DNA from: Corbicula japonica
Taxonomy: Eukaryota; Mollusca; Bivalvia; Venerida; Cyrenidae
Length of the DNA stretch: 64,000 nt
NCBI GenBank assembly: GCA_038501625.1
Contig: JAZAYU010000009.1
Coordinates: 9,290,396-9,354,395 of the forward strand
Reading direction: 5' to 3'
The notes beneath the pieces are model-generated. The model made no database searches. It was not told the DNA's origin and was given only the letters and a program-made list of their open reading frames with translations. Every line of letters starts with the position of its first letter. The stretch's first letter is position 1. Made by a program: the position numbers and the translations under genes. Positions 20,909 through 32,275 of this stretch are shown one piece after another.

Positions 20909-22048
20909 AACAAGAGGTGTTTTTAAAACACAAATGCCCCCCCCCCCCCCTGACGTGCAAGTGATATCTATTAGCATTGAATTTAAATTTTTGGAAATTT
21001 AGAGACTTTTGTAAGCTTTAGCAATGAAGGGTACCAGTCATGAAAGCAATTTACAAGACGGTGGAACTCCTATATATCAATAACCAGGTCATCCAATGAG
21101 AGGATTACATTTACCTCGACCTTAAACTTCAACCTACTGACCTCAAAATCAATAGCTCATGTCTACTAGTCATGGCAAACCTCCATACCAAATATGAGAA
21201 CTGTATCACAAAGCATAGTCTTCTACTGGTGATGACATGTTGTCTAGTTACTGACATGACAAACTTTCTGTATTTAAGGTAACTGTGACCATGACCTACT
21301 GACCCCAAAATCAAAAGGGGTCATTTACTAGTCATGATGACCTTCGTATCAAATATGAGGACTGTAACACAAAGCGCTGTCAAGTTATTGATCAGACAAG
21401 GATTTTGTGGTCAAGAAAATTATTACCTTGACCTTTGGCCTACTGACCCTTAAATTAATACGGGTCTTGACCAACCTCCAAACCAAATATGAGTACTGTA
21501 TCACAAAGTGTTGTCTAGTTATTGATCAGACAAGGTTTTTGTGGTAAAGGCCACTGTGACCTTGACCTTTGACCTACTGAACCCAAAATCAATAGGGGTC
21601 TTCTACTGGTCATGACCAACCTCCACACCAAATATGAGGACTGTATCACAAAGCGTTGTCTAGTTATTGATCGGACAAGGTTTTTGTGGTCAAGGCCACT
21701 GTGACCTTGACCTTTGACCTACTGACCCCAAAATCAATAGGGGTCTTCTACTGGTCATGACCAACCTCCACACCAAATATGAGGACTGTATCACAAAGCG
21801 TTGTCTAGTTATTGATCGGACAAGGTTTTTGTGGTCAAGGCCACTGTGACCTTGACCTTTGACCTACTGACCCCAAAATCAATAGGGGTCTTCTACTGGT
21901 CATGACCAACCTCCACACCAAATATAAGGACTGTATCACAAAGCGTTGTCTAGTTATTGATCGGACAAGATGTGGTCTACGGACCGACCGACCGACCGAC
22001 CGACATGTGCAAAGCAATATACCCCCGCTTCTTCGAAGGGGGGCATAA
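20909..22048. mobile_element. TIR/foldback-like element with 145-bp AGGTCA tandem core
   Basis: The left end has AAAACAAACAAGAGGTG and ACAAATGCCC with a C14 run; the right end has a (GACC)n tract at 21979-22000, then ATACCCCCGCTTCTTCGAAG and GGGGGGCATAATAA, which can form a C/G-rich hairpin and is roughly complementary to the left TGCCCCC. The core is at least four head-to-tail units; the last three are nearly identical with an exact 145-bp period (GGGGTC ends at 21600, 21745, 21890). Each unit carries TGACCTTGACCTTTGACCT (21557, 21702, 21847). No protein is encoded: the open frames here are repeat shadows. Confidence 0.8.
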
Positions 22049-25000
22049 TAAGCAACTCATCGTGTTAGTTCAAGGTGGCCAACAGATGAATATTGTTATA
22101 TATAATGTTAATAATCAAGTGAATTCAAGTTGACCTTGTTATTGGGTCAAAGGTAGTCATATATGCCTGAGACAGAAGGCTGAGGGTAAATATGACAGCC
22201 CGAGGCCCAATAACATGTTCAAATTCATATGAAGACTAAACTGGGCCAATACAGGTGTTCTGGACCAATATGAGAATTGCTGGGCCATTATAAAATACTT
22301 AAGTATTGATGTGGTGTACCATGTAGTGTCTGCCAGGAAAATGGCATGTTCAAGTCAGGTGATGACATGCCTCGAGATTTTGCCACACTGCAGTCATGTA
22401 AAAGAAAAGGGCAAAGTATGCAATGCCTTTACTGTATATTAATACAGGGCTCTCACTAGAGAGAGACTTGAAGGAATTAGTCTCATCAAAAGTGACCAGA
22501 CTTCTCTCTTTGTTGAGCTTTGTTAGAAGTCATTTTGTATTTACGATATAGGGAAAGAAAGCTGTTGACTGCAAACTTCTCCATAATGCAGTAAATTATG
22601 ACAAAACTCTCCCTGATTTGCAAGTCTTGTGAGAGCCCTATTAAAAGTCAGTTAATAAAATTTAATATACCATTATCCTTCTTCCACTCCTTTTCCAATT
22701 TCATGCTTTTTGAACCAGAGATGGCACATTTCTTTCATTTGATTTTATCACTGAAATTAACAAACACAAAATTGCAAGGGTGCAAGTTAGGATTTCTAAA
22801 AAACCTGAAATCCTGAAAATTTATTTAGGGTAAATGAAGAAAATCAATCATTTTTAGACACACAAAAACCTGATTTTCAGGCAAACGCACCCATGAAATA
22901 ATAACAATTATTTTGATCTTTGCTCAAATTACAAATATTCTTTATAATAACATATTTAATTTTTTAAGTGAGTGATCATAACAATTAGTTTACTCTCATT
23001 TTGTACTTTGCTAGAATGGTTTTTCTTCAGATTGTTTCTATTCTGCATTGAAATCCATTCAGTCTGAGGTGTGAGGTGTATCTACAAAAAGTCACCCACA
23101 ATCTTTTGGACTGTGAAAAATGTTTTTCCTTTAGTTGCTGTGAAAAAGAGTGCTGTCATTTGTTTTGTAGTTAAAATGCCTGTTCCAACAGCCGTTCAAG
23201 AAAATTTCATAAAGTTATATTGATTAACTGTTGATTAACTGAATTAAGTATCCATATTGTTTCATCACTGCCAGAGTTATTACGTGTTTCCTTCTTTTGA
23301 AAAAATAAAATATGGATCCAGGCATGTCACTTTAAAATTTACCAGAAAGTATCAGACTGCAAAAAGTCAAAAATGTGTTGACTGCTCTTATAAACTGGTC
23401 AAATTGGGTTATCACTAAAATTCACAAAGTGGGTTCCTTTTCAAATAACTACCGGTAATTTATTTTACATTGCTGATCAGAATTCAAGTTTGGGTAAAAA
23501 TCATAGAATGAAATAGACATAAAATTAATGCCTTAAGTAGTTTTGGTTTATTTTACCTAAAAACAATTTGTAATGGAAGGCTAATAAATGAATACTTGTT
23601 ACATCAAAATTATTGAACTGAAACACTGTGTAAACCTAGGTTCACTTCAATACTTAATACTGGTGTAACATCAAAAGGGAGACAATATATTCATTTTTAT
23701 AATTTGGCACATGTTTGTAGTGAACAAAATGTATATCTTTGGTTTTCATTTCATAATTTATTGTCACTTTGTTAGGCAATTCTACTATTAACAAGACCTA
23801 ATTTAACACTATGAAACTAATTTGAGTTATTTATCAAATTACAGGAACCTGAATTTCCATCAGAAAATATTCAGATAGGAAAAAATATTACATTTTCCCA
23901 ATGCAACGGATTTGTACCCCACCCATTAACATGTTAAAATAATTTACCAGTTGCAATGTTGACAGCGTTATCACAGCTCAAGCATTACAAAGAAACTAAA
24001 ATATACTGTTTAAAATAATTACATCTCCTAAACAGTCATTCTGGATTTAACTCAAACATTATTTTCTACCTTCACTTTTGTTGTCCACTTCATTGCATGA
24101 CGTCAAACAGTTCTATACCGCTTCAAATGGTTCAAATGGTTGATACATGTCTGACCAGAACCAAAAATCATCTAAACCTGTTTATGAATAATTAAATCAA
24201 TTAATATTAAATACTTCATTCTTTCTTCCGGGATGCAAAATTTACCTGAAATGCATTTAAGAGATACTATTAAATAAATATTGTGAAGTTCCCATTTCTG
24301 TATAAACTTGGTGAATCCCTGAGGTGCTACTCTTTTTCATCTTATGGTTTTCCCTGGGTTATTAATTTTGAGAATATCTGTTCTGATTATATGACCTGTG
24401 AGACATATGGAATGGAGTGTAAGACAAAACTGAAAGTAGGAAAAACTTCTGATAGCGGATTTCATAAGGTGTACATATAACACGCAATTATTGAAAACAT
24501 TAGATTTTCATTTCTTTGAAATTTTATACTTCAGAAAATCTTGTGTCAACTATGTAGCTGGTTACGGTTTGGAAATGGGTTAGATCTGGATATTTTCTGA
24601 TGGAAATTCAGGCTCAAGATTATGATCAAATGCATAAAATGCATTTATTAATATATTTGTTAAATCAATTCATGTATGAATTTTAAATTACTTTAAACAT
24701 AATTTTCAATAGATCAAAATGTTATAAAAAATCATTGTGAATCAGATGCTTTATGTTTAACTTTAAAGCGTTCAAATGGGAATATAATTCTTACACGAGT
24801 GACGATATTTTACCAAGTAATTCGTTAATCGTTCAAAATCCAACTTTTTTCAATGCAATACATTGAAATAATTTGATTACTTACATCTCTACAAGGTTCC
24901 ACAATTAATATCCACAATGATTAGGGCCCTAAATTAAAAAAGTTTCGCTTAGCCCTACGGTCGATTTTGAGACTCCTACTTTCATTTTGGAGAGTGCATT

Positions 25001-25904
25001 AATTAATTAAATGACGTAACCGTTCAATAGAACCCAAAGAGCCAAAATCACGTTTACTGCGGTGTAGTCTTTCGAATCTAAAATTTCAAGTTTTACAATG
25101 ATTTTGTAACGTAGGCTACCATTCGAAAACCACCAAATCCACCTCCATTTCCATATGAATAATTCTATTTACAAAGAGAACTTCTATTGTCAATATACAT
25201 TCAAATATAACCTGGGTGTTATAAAAACATTGCATCACGAAAATAACTCGATAAATACTCACTGTTGATTTGATTACGATGGATTTTTCGTCTTCACCGA
25301 ACGTTGTCGAATCCAATATGGCGTTCCGCCATCAGGTATTCATGCGCGTTCATGACTCAAGATCTTGTCGAACGTTCCACGAGTTAAATTTCTTCAAATA
25401 TTGATTGATTCCATATTTTTTAATGTAAATTTTATCGTTTTGCACAGAATTACAAAATTGACCGCTTTGTAGCATTGACTTACTTTTTGAAACTAAGAAC
25501 TATATTCTAGGGTAGCAAGCATACATTCTATGGTAGCATGCAAGTACTGTCGTTACTACATTGAAATAAAGAAGGAGTTAGAACAGTATTGCATGCAACC
25601 CTCAAATTGTTAGGTTCATAGTAAAGCAAAAACGATTGTCGAAAATTGGTTTTCACTGAGTCTGCCGACTCAAAAAGAAATTTTAAGGAAATGTCTTTTA
25701 TGGTCAGATTCCAAGTCAATGTGTGGCCTGAGAACATGTCGAGTATAACACTGAATCAGACTAGCAACCTCGTAAAAAGGATGGGTTCTTATGACGATGT
25801 CGTCGGCTTCCTCATCCAGTTTCTGCAGACTTGATATAGAAAGAGAAGCCAACCTAGATAGCATAGCGTGACTGCCAGATTGTTTTAAAATGATATGTAG
25901 GTCA
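22049..25904. other. Long AT-rich stretch, nothing coding recognised
   Basis: About 3.9 kb with no open frame that resembles a protein family, no TIR pair and no tandem array. One weakly interesting spot is 25265-25390, less AT-rich than its surroundings; on the minus strand CAAATCAACAGTGAGTATTT at about 25255-25270 contains a good splice-donor-like GTGAGT, so a 5'UTR exon reading leftward is possible but unsupported. Confidence 0.45.
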
Positions 25905-26451
25905 TTAATAGAACAACGAATCTGTGATTTTCTTTTTTAGGTTTCCATTAGTTCTGCTTCCGTGAGAAATGTTGCCTTCCTGATAAATATTATCATTTAA
26001 ACCAAGTGGGTATGCAGATTGTAATTTTTTAATCCATTTTTGTTCCGAAATGAGTCTGGCCCTAATTTTAAATGCTCTTGATGCAGCGCTGTCAAATGCA
26101 AGTTTTTCTACTGGTTGAACGGAAATATTTTGTAAACGGTGTCTTGAATGTTTAAAATGCTGGTATAAAAATGTTATAATGGTTGAAATTATTTTTGAGC
26201 CAATGGCCATGCAGTATTTTTCAAATATTTCGAACCTTAATTCTCATAATGTTGCGCGTCGGAAATGTGTTATTATAGGACAATTTGCTCCCGATTATTG
26301 TTCGAACATTTAATGACGAACATGTATTTGTTCGCTTACGATCTTTTAAAGCGTGGAAGTAGGCGTGACTTAAAAAGAGAGAGGTAAAGGAAATCATTTA
26401 AAAATTATTTGAGCGTTGACTTTTTGGCTGATGATCAACTTCTTAAAATGT

Positions 26452-26701
26452 TTAACCCTTTACTTCATAGACACGTCTGTTATCACAAAGGGGCTAGTGT
26501 AGATCCAGATCAGCCATAAAATCAATGCCATCTGATCCGGAGTTACACTATTCGTTGTTGTTGTTTTTTGTCAGAAATAACTTACTGAGTCTAAAAGCGG
26601 ACAGTGTAGATCATGATCGGAATGCACGGATGTGTCGGCTGATCTGGATATTTACTGTTTCGCCAAGATATAAAAGATGTATTTATGGAGTAAAGGGTTA
26701 A
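26452..26701. mobile_element. TTAA-flanked MITE (piggyBac-like ends), 242 bp
   Basis: TTAA at 26452-26455 and 26698-26701 bracket inverted ends beginning CCCTTTACT(T/C)CATA. TTAA target sites with CCC termini are typical of piggyBac. The interior is non-coding and has GTAGATCCAGATCAGCC and its approximate inverse GTCGGCTGATCTGGATA, so most of the element can fold on itself. It lies inside the GIY-YIG relic. Confidence 0.75.
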
Positions 26702-26944
26702 ATGGAACTTTCACTGACGAACCCTTGTTTCTCCACCCAACATACACTGTCGCACAGGTTTCCCCTGAGACCCATTGTGTTTTCAGATAAAAAATTGAAT
26801 AATTCACTTTCTAAAATATTCTTTTCAGTACATGTTTACAAGCCACAAAACTACTTGCAGTTTGACAGTTGATTTTGTGTATACCCATTTATGGTAATTT
26901 AGGCGGAGAATGTTTTGTCAGTTACAAAAATAATTTTAACCATT

Positions 26945-27060
26945 ATATACGTTATAGTTTATTTAGAGGCTTGTATGAAAAATTAAACGGTCGCCCAACT
27001 GCGCTGGGCCTGACCGTTTAATTTTCATACAAGCCTCTAAATGAACAATAACCTATACTT
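26945..27060. repeat. Near-perfect short palindrome (hairpin, ~110 bp)
   Basis: The left arm TTTAGAGGCTTGTATGAAAA then ATTAAACGGTCGCCCA is the reverse complement, with two or three small differences, of TGGGCCTGACCGTTTAAT then TTTCATACAAGCCTCTAAA. The loop is about 7 nt. The whole can fold into a stem of over 40 bp, as expected for a tiny MITE or a miRNA-like hairpin. It interrupts the GIY-YIG relic. Confidence 0.85.
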
Positions 27061-27674
27061 AAATTTGCTGTTGTTTCGAATTTTCGAGCAATGTTGTCCA
27101 GAACGTGTTTTTAAGGGGCGACCTGTTTGACCTACATATTGAATTCCACAGTTATTAGAATTTCAAGTTAAAACGTAAGTTTACAACATTATCAGTTTGT
27201 CAGTCTATATCATTATTAATGTTAACAGAAAAAGTTCTACCGTTAACTGTGGATTTAATGACAGAATTACAATTCAAATAATCACAGCATCTGCACCTCT
27301 TAGAATTGCACTTCAAAATAGAAGGATAAGATCTGCGTCTTGCGTCATTCAATTTATTTGGTGTAGAAATATTTTATTTTCGAAGAATAGGCGATTTTAA
27401 AGGTGACAGTGTAATTTTCAAATTGTTTTTAAATAAATTTGTACGATGAACACTCTGCAGACCTGTCATATTAATAGAGCTTGCCGAAGATAAATTTAAA
27501 CGTGATAAACGAACTGATGGCTGCAGACTTTTAAATGATTTAATTTTATGCGGTGTTTGGACAGAAGACGCAGAAGATAGCCTTATAGGTGAAATATTTA
27601 TTTTTAATATTTTATTATGTGCCGCATAATGAAATCTGTAGAAAGAATACCATTATATAAGCAGCGACTTTAGG

Positions 27675-29318
27675 CATAGGCGGATCCAGGATTTGTAGTT
27701 AGGGGGGGGCGGAAGATAAACAGTCCGACTGGGGGTCCAGGGGGCCGTAAGGGCCCCGGTGGGTCCAGGGCAAAGCCCTGGCCAGGGGTCCAGGGGGCCG
27801 GAGGCCCCGTGAAGCTCCCGTGTTTTAGTCATTTCTAAGGGATTCATATGCACATTTCCAGAACCTCAAATATACTTTCCCAGGGTATACAATACGAGAG
27901 CTCTAATCTACTGTGTGCTTAAGGTATGAATCAAACGGAGGCAAAAATAAGATCTTTTGCACAATATATATTTTGAATGTTTGCGTGTTTCCCACTTAAT
28001 GCATCCATGTTTGTTGACTCACTTTACTCAAAGGGAAAATATAAATGGAAGTAAGTGAAAGCGGGAATATTTAAAATACAGAAACGTATTTTACTATGAA
28101 CATGTAAACTGAATTCAAGCGAGAGGAAAAATATAGCAAACACGTAAACTTAGGTATCACAATCGCATTTTGGGTTAGGGAGGGGACGTAAAATTAAAAT
28201 GATGATATTGATGATGAAATTTTCGTGCTGCAGCTCTGCTAAAAAAACTCGTCAACATCTTCTGACGTTTCGGCGCGTCAATTGTTGTTGACAATTCTAA
28301 TCAACCCAAAGATAGAATAAAATACGGAAAATTCAAAGGAAAAAGTTGAAACGCAAAGTTTGAAGGTCGAATCAATTTCAGTAGATAGTAGATTAGTCTC
28401 AATAATTCGACTGCAAGCACAGACCCATTATCATACGGACGTTTTCGTTGTCTGTCCTTTACGTCTCAAGCAGTTACGATCAAAACTGTGGTGGAAATCG
28501 ACCCGATTTAAATTCTTTTTTTCACATCCACATGAAAATTTCAACACTGGTATGTCAAATATCGTTATAAAACATAAATAATGATAAAAGTAACAATAAA
28601 ATGAACGAATAATCCACAAAATAACTTGTTAAACCTACCACAGCATATGCCGTTTACACGGTGAAAATTATCGATAAACGCGAGTCAGATAAACTTTATG
28701 CGGTGTAATCGGCATGGGTTGAGGTTTAAAACAGTTTTGCATAAAAAACGAAAACGTTACTTATAAAGGATTACATATATTGATTCTACTTGAATGTGGC
28801 TTCTCAGGTATGTAAATTAAAAAAAATTATATGTTTAAGATGCTTTATGAAGCAGGCAAAAGATTGAAAAGTTGCGATTCATTTTCCGATCGGCGGCATA
28901 TAGAAATAGAAGAAAAATTTTCCGCATTGATTTGAATAGTAACTGGGTTGTGCGCGAAAAGCGACCATCGTATATATAGAAAAGCTCTTGTTGCGCACAA
29001 ATAGTTGGGCTAATTGTAGATTAGATCACGATGTTTTGTAAAGCATCTAAATATATCATATAATTTTTTAAACAGCCGTTGGATCATGTTAAAATCTTAC
29101 AAAAAATGAGAATGAATTGTTTGTGAATTGTTCGTTATGTCATTGTATTAGTGTACTCATAGTCTCGAAACTTATTGCACGCGTTGCGTGCGAAAATTTT
29201 TTGACATTTATATATTTTCCTATATATCATATTTCATTACAGAGAAAAAAACTTTGCTTGGGCAATTTTAGGGGGGGCGTACGCCGGGTCCGCCCCCCCC
29301 CCCCTGGATCCGCCTATG
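27675..29318. mobile_element. TIR element, 1.64 kb, GGATCC ends, 5-bp target repeat
   Basis: CATAGGCGGATCCAGG (27675-27690) is exactly inverted at 29303-29318, and both ends run into G/C homopolymers (a G8 run near 27702; C runs near 29293). TTAGG directly abuts both ends (27670-27674 and 29319-29323), consistent with a 5-bp target-site duplication. Near the left end, GGGTCCAGGG-type motifs repeat with GC-rich short inverted repeats (GGGCCCC, GCAAAGCCCTGGCC). The remaining interior is AT-rich and non-coding, so it is non-autonomous. I do not assign a superfamily. Confidence 0.8.
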
Positions 29319-29659
29319 TTAGGTTACATTGACATTTTTAAATGACGTCGCAACGTAATACTTGTATTTAACAGTAAAGCGCGCTAAACAATTTATTCTA
29401 TAAATAGCACACAGAACAATTTCCATAAATATTAACGTGCTGATTCACTGATCCCAAAGACATGGGACTGTAAAAAGAGTACTAAAATACACTAAAAGGA
29501 CCAATTCTGGTTCCAGATAGTATAAAATAATAACTCAATTTAAACGTAACAGAAAGTCGGTGAACATATAACCTTCAATGTGGTTTTGAGAGTAAATGAG
29601 TGAGTGGGGAGGGGGTGTAGAAAGTGAATGTCAATGCAGTCCCTGAGGGATGAAAAGAT
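29319..29659. other. Non-coding spacer
   Basis: No feature recognised apart from a short GAGTGAGTGGGGAGGGGGTG run near 29597. Confidence 0.5.
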
Positions 29660-29727
29660 AACAGTATTGAATGTAAGTACGGGGAGACGTTTTACGGCCG
29701 CCACACAGCACATACACAACTACTGTG
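29660..29727 (-). repeat. SINE/family B shared core module, solo copy
   Basis: Read in reverse, this is CACAGTAGTTGTGTATGTGC, TGTGTGGCGGCCGTAAAACG, TCTCCCCGTACTTACATTCA, matching the module in the tandem SINE at 2.2 kb and family B at 13.6 kb. It directly abuts a Penelope-like terminus on its right. Confidence 0.7.
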
Positions 29728-29732
29728 ATTAT

Positions 29733-29767
29733 AAAAAGGTGAAATATGCATATCAGGAATCGCCACA
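29733..29767 (-). mobile_element. Penelope-like element terminus, solo (~35 bp)
   Basis: AAAAAGGTGAAATATGCATA followed by TCAGGAATCGCCACA is the extreme 3' end of the element, in reverse, with everything upstream missing. It sits between a SINE-type module and the 3.4 kb palindrome. Confidence 0.75.
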
Positions 29768-30669
29768 AAAACAAAAGTCCGCCATCTTGGATGAAAATTG
29801 GTAAGTTTTTTACTTTTACTCATTTAATAAAAACCTCGTAAAATTGAGATATACCTAAGAACCTGCTACACATTTTTCCGAATCTCTTGGTACCAAGATG
29901 GAATATATATTCCAAGTGGAAAACAAGTTACCTCGGTCATGGAAACTGAATCTGCGAGAAATGAGCAAGAATTTTTAGGGTAAAATGCAGGGAAATTTGT
30001 CATTTTGTATGTTTTTCGCCAAGAAAGGTAGTTTTGTCTGTAATCACACGAAAAATTTAATTCCATTTTAAATTTAATGTCCCAAGACAATTTTTTCTTG
30101 TAAAAGAAAACACTATTTCGCAGAAAAATTAGCAAATATCCCATATGGTAAAGTGCAGTTCTGAAAAATAAATGATAAAGTGCAGTTGACTTTTTTCCTA
30201 AACTAAACATAAAATATCGCTGTCGTATTTCCCTGACTAATATGGCCATATAAACACATGTCCGACACGTAATCAATTAAAGAAATAAAATGTAACATTT
30301 GGGAGACTCCTCAATATCAAATTCCGGCTTAAAACATGTATCGTTTTGATCCGCTCATCTGAACTTTGGCTTGTTCAGTTGTCACCGGCCAACGAAACAA
30401 CTCCCGGCTTGCGTATTTTTTTTTTGATTTAATTCTTTTAGCTGGTATAAAAAATTGTTTGTGTCAAAATAAAAAAGTAATATTGGCAGTAAAACAGCTA
30501 TTGCTTTTACGGCCGGTGCCTGATTGTAAAATTATTCTTAATTAAACTTAACCATTAGATATTAAGGAAACCAACAGAGATAGTTTCATATGTTGAAATT
30601 ACCTGGAAATCGCTCTTTCATCTAGTTGAAAACACATAATTGACAGTATTTAGGTTCCATGTGTTTCAG

Positions 30670-30818
30670 ATCATGAACAACTTATGTGAGCATTGTGGAG
30701 CGTCGTTCAATACACGTGCCGCAATGCGTGTTCATAGCAAGGCTATTCACCAGAAGGCTTATTCATACAGGTGCTGCGGTAAAGATTTTAGGGATAAAAC
30801 CGAACTGAGAAAACCTAG
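30670..30818 (+). CDS. C2H2 zinc-finger exon in left arm of the palindrome
   Basis: From the ATG at 30673 the frame reads MNNLCEHCGASFNTRAAMRV, then HSKAIHQKAYSYRCCGKDF and RDKTELRK. The first finger is complete: C-x2-C-x12-H-x4-H. The second begins with YRCCGKDF but appears to lack residues between its two cysteines and loses its histidines. It is flanked by an acceptor-like TGTTTCAG (ending 30669) and a donor-like CCTAG/GTAAAT (30818/30819), so it looks like an internal exon of a split gene. C2H2 fingers bind DNA or RNA. The partner exon in the right arm (about 32120-32270, minus strand) is broken: one finger cysteine is replaced by phenylalanine (CEHF) and a base is deleted soon after. I cannot find other exons, so it may be a captured gene fragment or a transposon-encoded exon. 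Confidence 0.5.
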
Positions 30819-32119
30819 GTAAATAATGTCCATTTTAAAGTATTAAACACACAAAAGTGAAACGCGTAATGCAAAATCAAACATAGTGACAATGGGTTGT
30901 CGGATTCTTAATTATATATCAATGGGATCGAGTCCTGTAAGAAGCTTCGCTGACGATCATACTGTATTCACCTAGGAATGGTTAGTTCTTCCTGGTTAAA
31001 AGTAAAAAGCATATACATGAATGTGTATTTTTAAAATTTTATATTCGTTCCTCGCTACAAAGTTCCAAAGAGTTTGTGACCATTGCAACATAAAACAGAC
31101 CTTGCTTTGTTCACGTCATTAAATCGCATAGTTCGCTTATTTATAGACCTTTATATATAATATTATGCTGTAAGCATAAAACATAAAAAGATGTCGGAAT
31201 TGTACCACAATTGCTTGTGTACATTTTACTTCTTCTAGCACGCATACACAAATATTAAGTATTATAACAAAATATATAGGCCTATACATAATACTCGATT
31301 GATTTGTTAAAACCGTATACATTGTATTAGATCAGGTAGGCAACAATTACGTCATTCAAAACATTGAGCAAAGAAAAAATGTCTTTTATAGTTAATATTG
31401 TTAAGTTATTTGGTTTTTGAAAGAGGTGTGAGGTTATATTGCCGATCTAAGTGTCATTTTACTTGAACCGCAGAAGTGGGATAACATGACACTCAGACCG
31501 TCAATGTATCCTCACATGTATATCTATTCAAGAAACCTAATAATTGTTTGATTATACTGCAAAACCTTCGAAAAATAGATATTAGAAAACATTGGTATTT
31601 AATAAATGGGGCTCAAATTATTTTTAAACGGATCTCTTTCCACTGAGCCTCAAAAGTACACGTATGACGTCTGTTTTCATCTACGTGACGTCTCTTCTAA
31701 GTAGCTTAGATGGACTGCCGACTCGATATTTTTTTAACAATTAAGAATAATTTAATCATTTTGCACATAAAACGTTCACACAATCATTCTCTGTAAAAAA
31801 TATAAGTACACCATGAAAATACCACTGAGCAAATAAGGAGATTGACTTAATGCATTTCTTGCAATTCAAAACAATATGGCGGAATACAATAAAATATGGG
31901 AGGCCAGAAGGAGATAATAATGCACGTGCATTTCGTAATTACTGCCGATCAGTTAATACGGATTTGCGCCAACGACAATTACCAACTTCAGCGAAGCTTC
32001 TTACAGGACTCGATCCCATTGATATCTAATTAAGAATCCGACAACCGATTGTCAATATGTTTGATTTTGCATTACGCGTTTCACTTTTGTTTATTAAATA
32101 CTTTAAAATGGGCATTATT

Positions 32120-32275
32120 TACCTATGTCTTCTCAGTTCGGTTTAATCCCTAAAACCTTTACCGCAGCACTTGTATGGATAAGCCTTCTGGTAAATAGCC
32201 TTGCTATGAACACGCATTGCGCACTTGTATTGAATGACGCTCCAAAATGCTCACATATGTTGTTCATGATCTAAA
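32120..32275 (-). pseudogene. Right-arm copy of the zinc-finger exon, broken
   Basis: The reverse strand gives ATCATGAACAACATATGTGA, then GCATTTTGGAGCGTCATTCA, matching the left-arm exon but with the second cysteine of the finger changed to phenylalanine and a one-base loss at AAGTGCGCAATG (left arm ACGTGCCGCAATG) that shifts the frame. The downstream donor region has also changed. The asymmetry shows that the left arm preserves the original frame better. Confidence 0.6.

Larger units (their letters stand above)
25905..27560 (-). pseudogene. GIY-YIG endonuclease fragment of a Penelope-like/RT element, decayed
   Basis: The minus strand reads, from about 27350 down, SILKCNSKRCRCCDYLNC (a cysteine cluster), then VNGRTFSVNINNDID with a following TGA, then CGIQYVGQTGRPLKTR at about 27155-27105, which has the C-x3-YVGxT...R layout of the GIY-YIG nuclease joined to RTs in Penelope-like elements. 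After interruptions the C-terminal part resumes at 26210-25905: HFKHSRHRLQNISVQPVEKL then EQKWIKKLQSAYPLGLNDN, matching the typical 'E..WI..L.T..P.GLN' close of this domain. The nuclease nicks target DNA to prime reverse transcription. The frame is broken by stops and by two inserted elements, 26452-26701 and about 26945-27060. No RT is visible next to it. Confidence 0.65.

Noticed and set aside
20937..20950. C14 run as a regulatory or structured element
   Set aside because: It is part of the C/G-rich end of a TIR element, and homopolymers of this kind slip readily; similar runs occur at 5.5, 27.7, 29.3 and 49.9 kb.
29319..29323. TTAGG as telomeric repeat
   Set aside because: Only single copies on each side of a TIR element; explained by target-site duplication.
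29866..30276. 136-codon minus-strand frame in the left palindrome arm
   Set aside because: The mirrored frame in the right arm is interrupted and no domain is recognisable; treated as chance.
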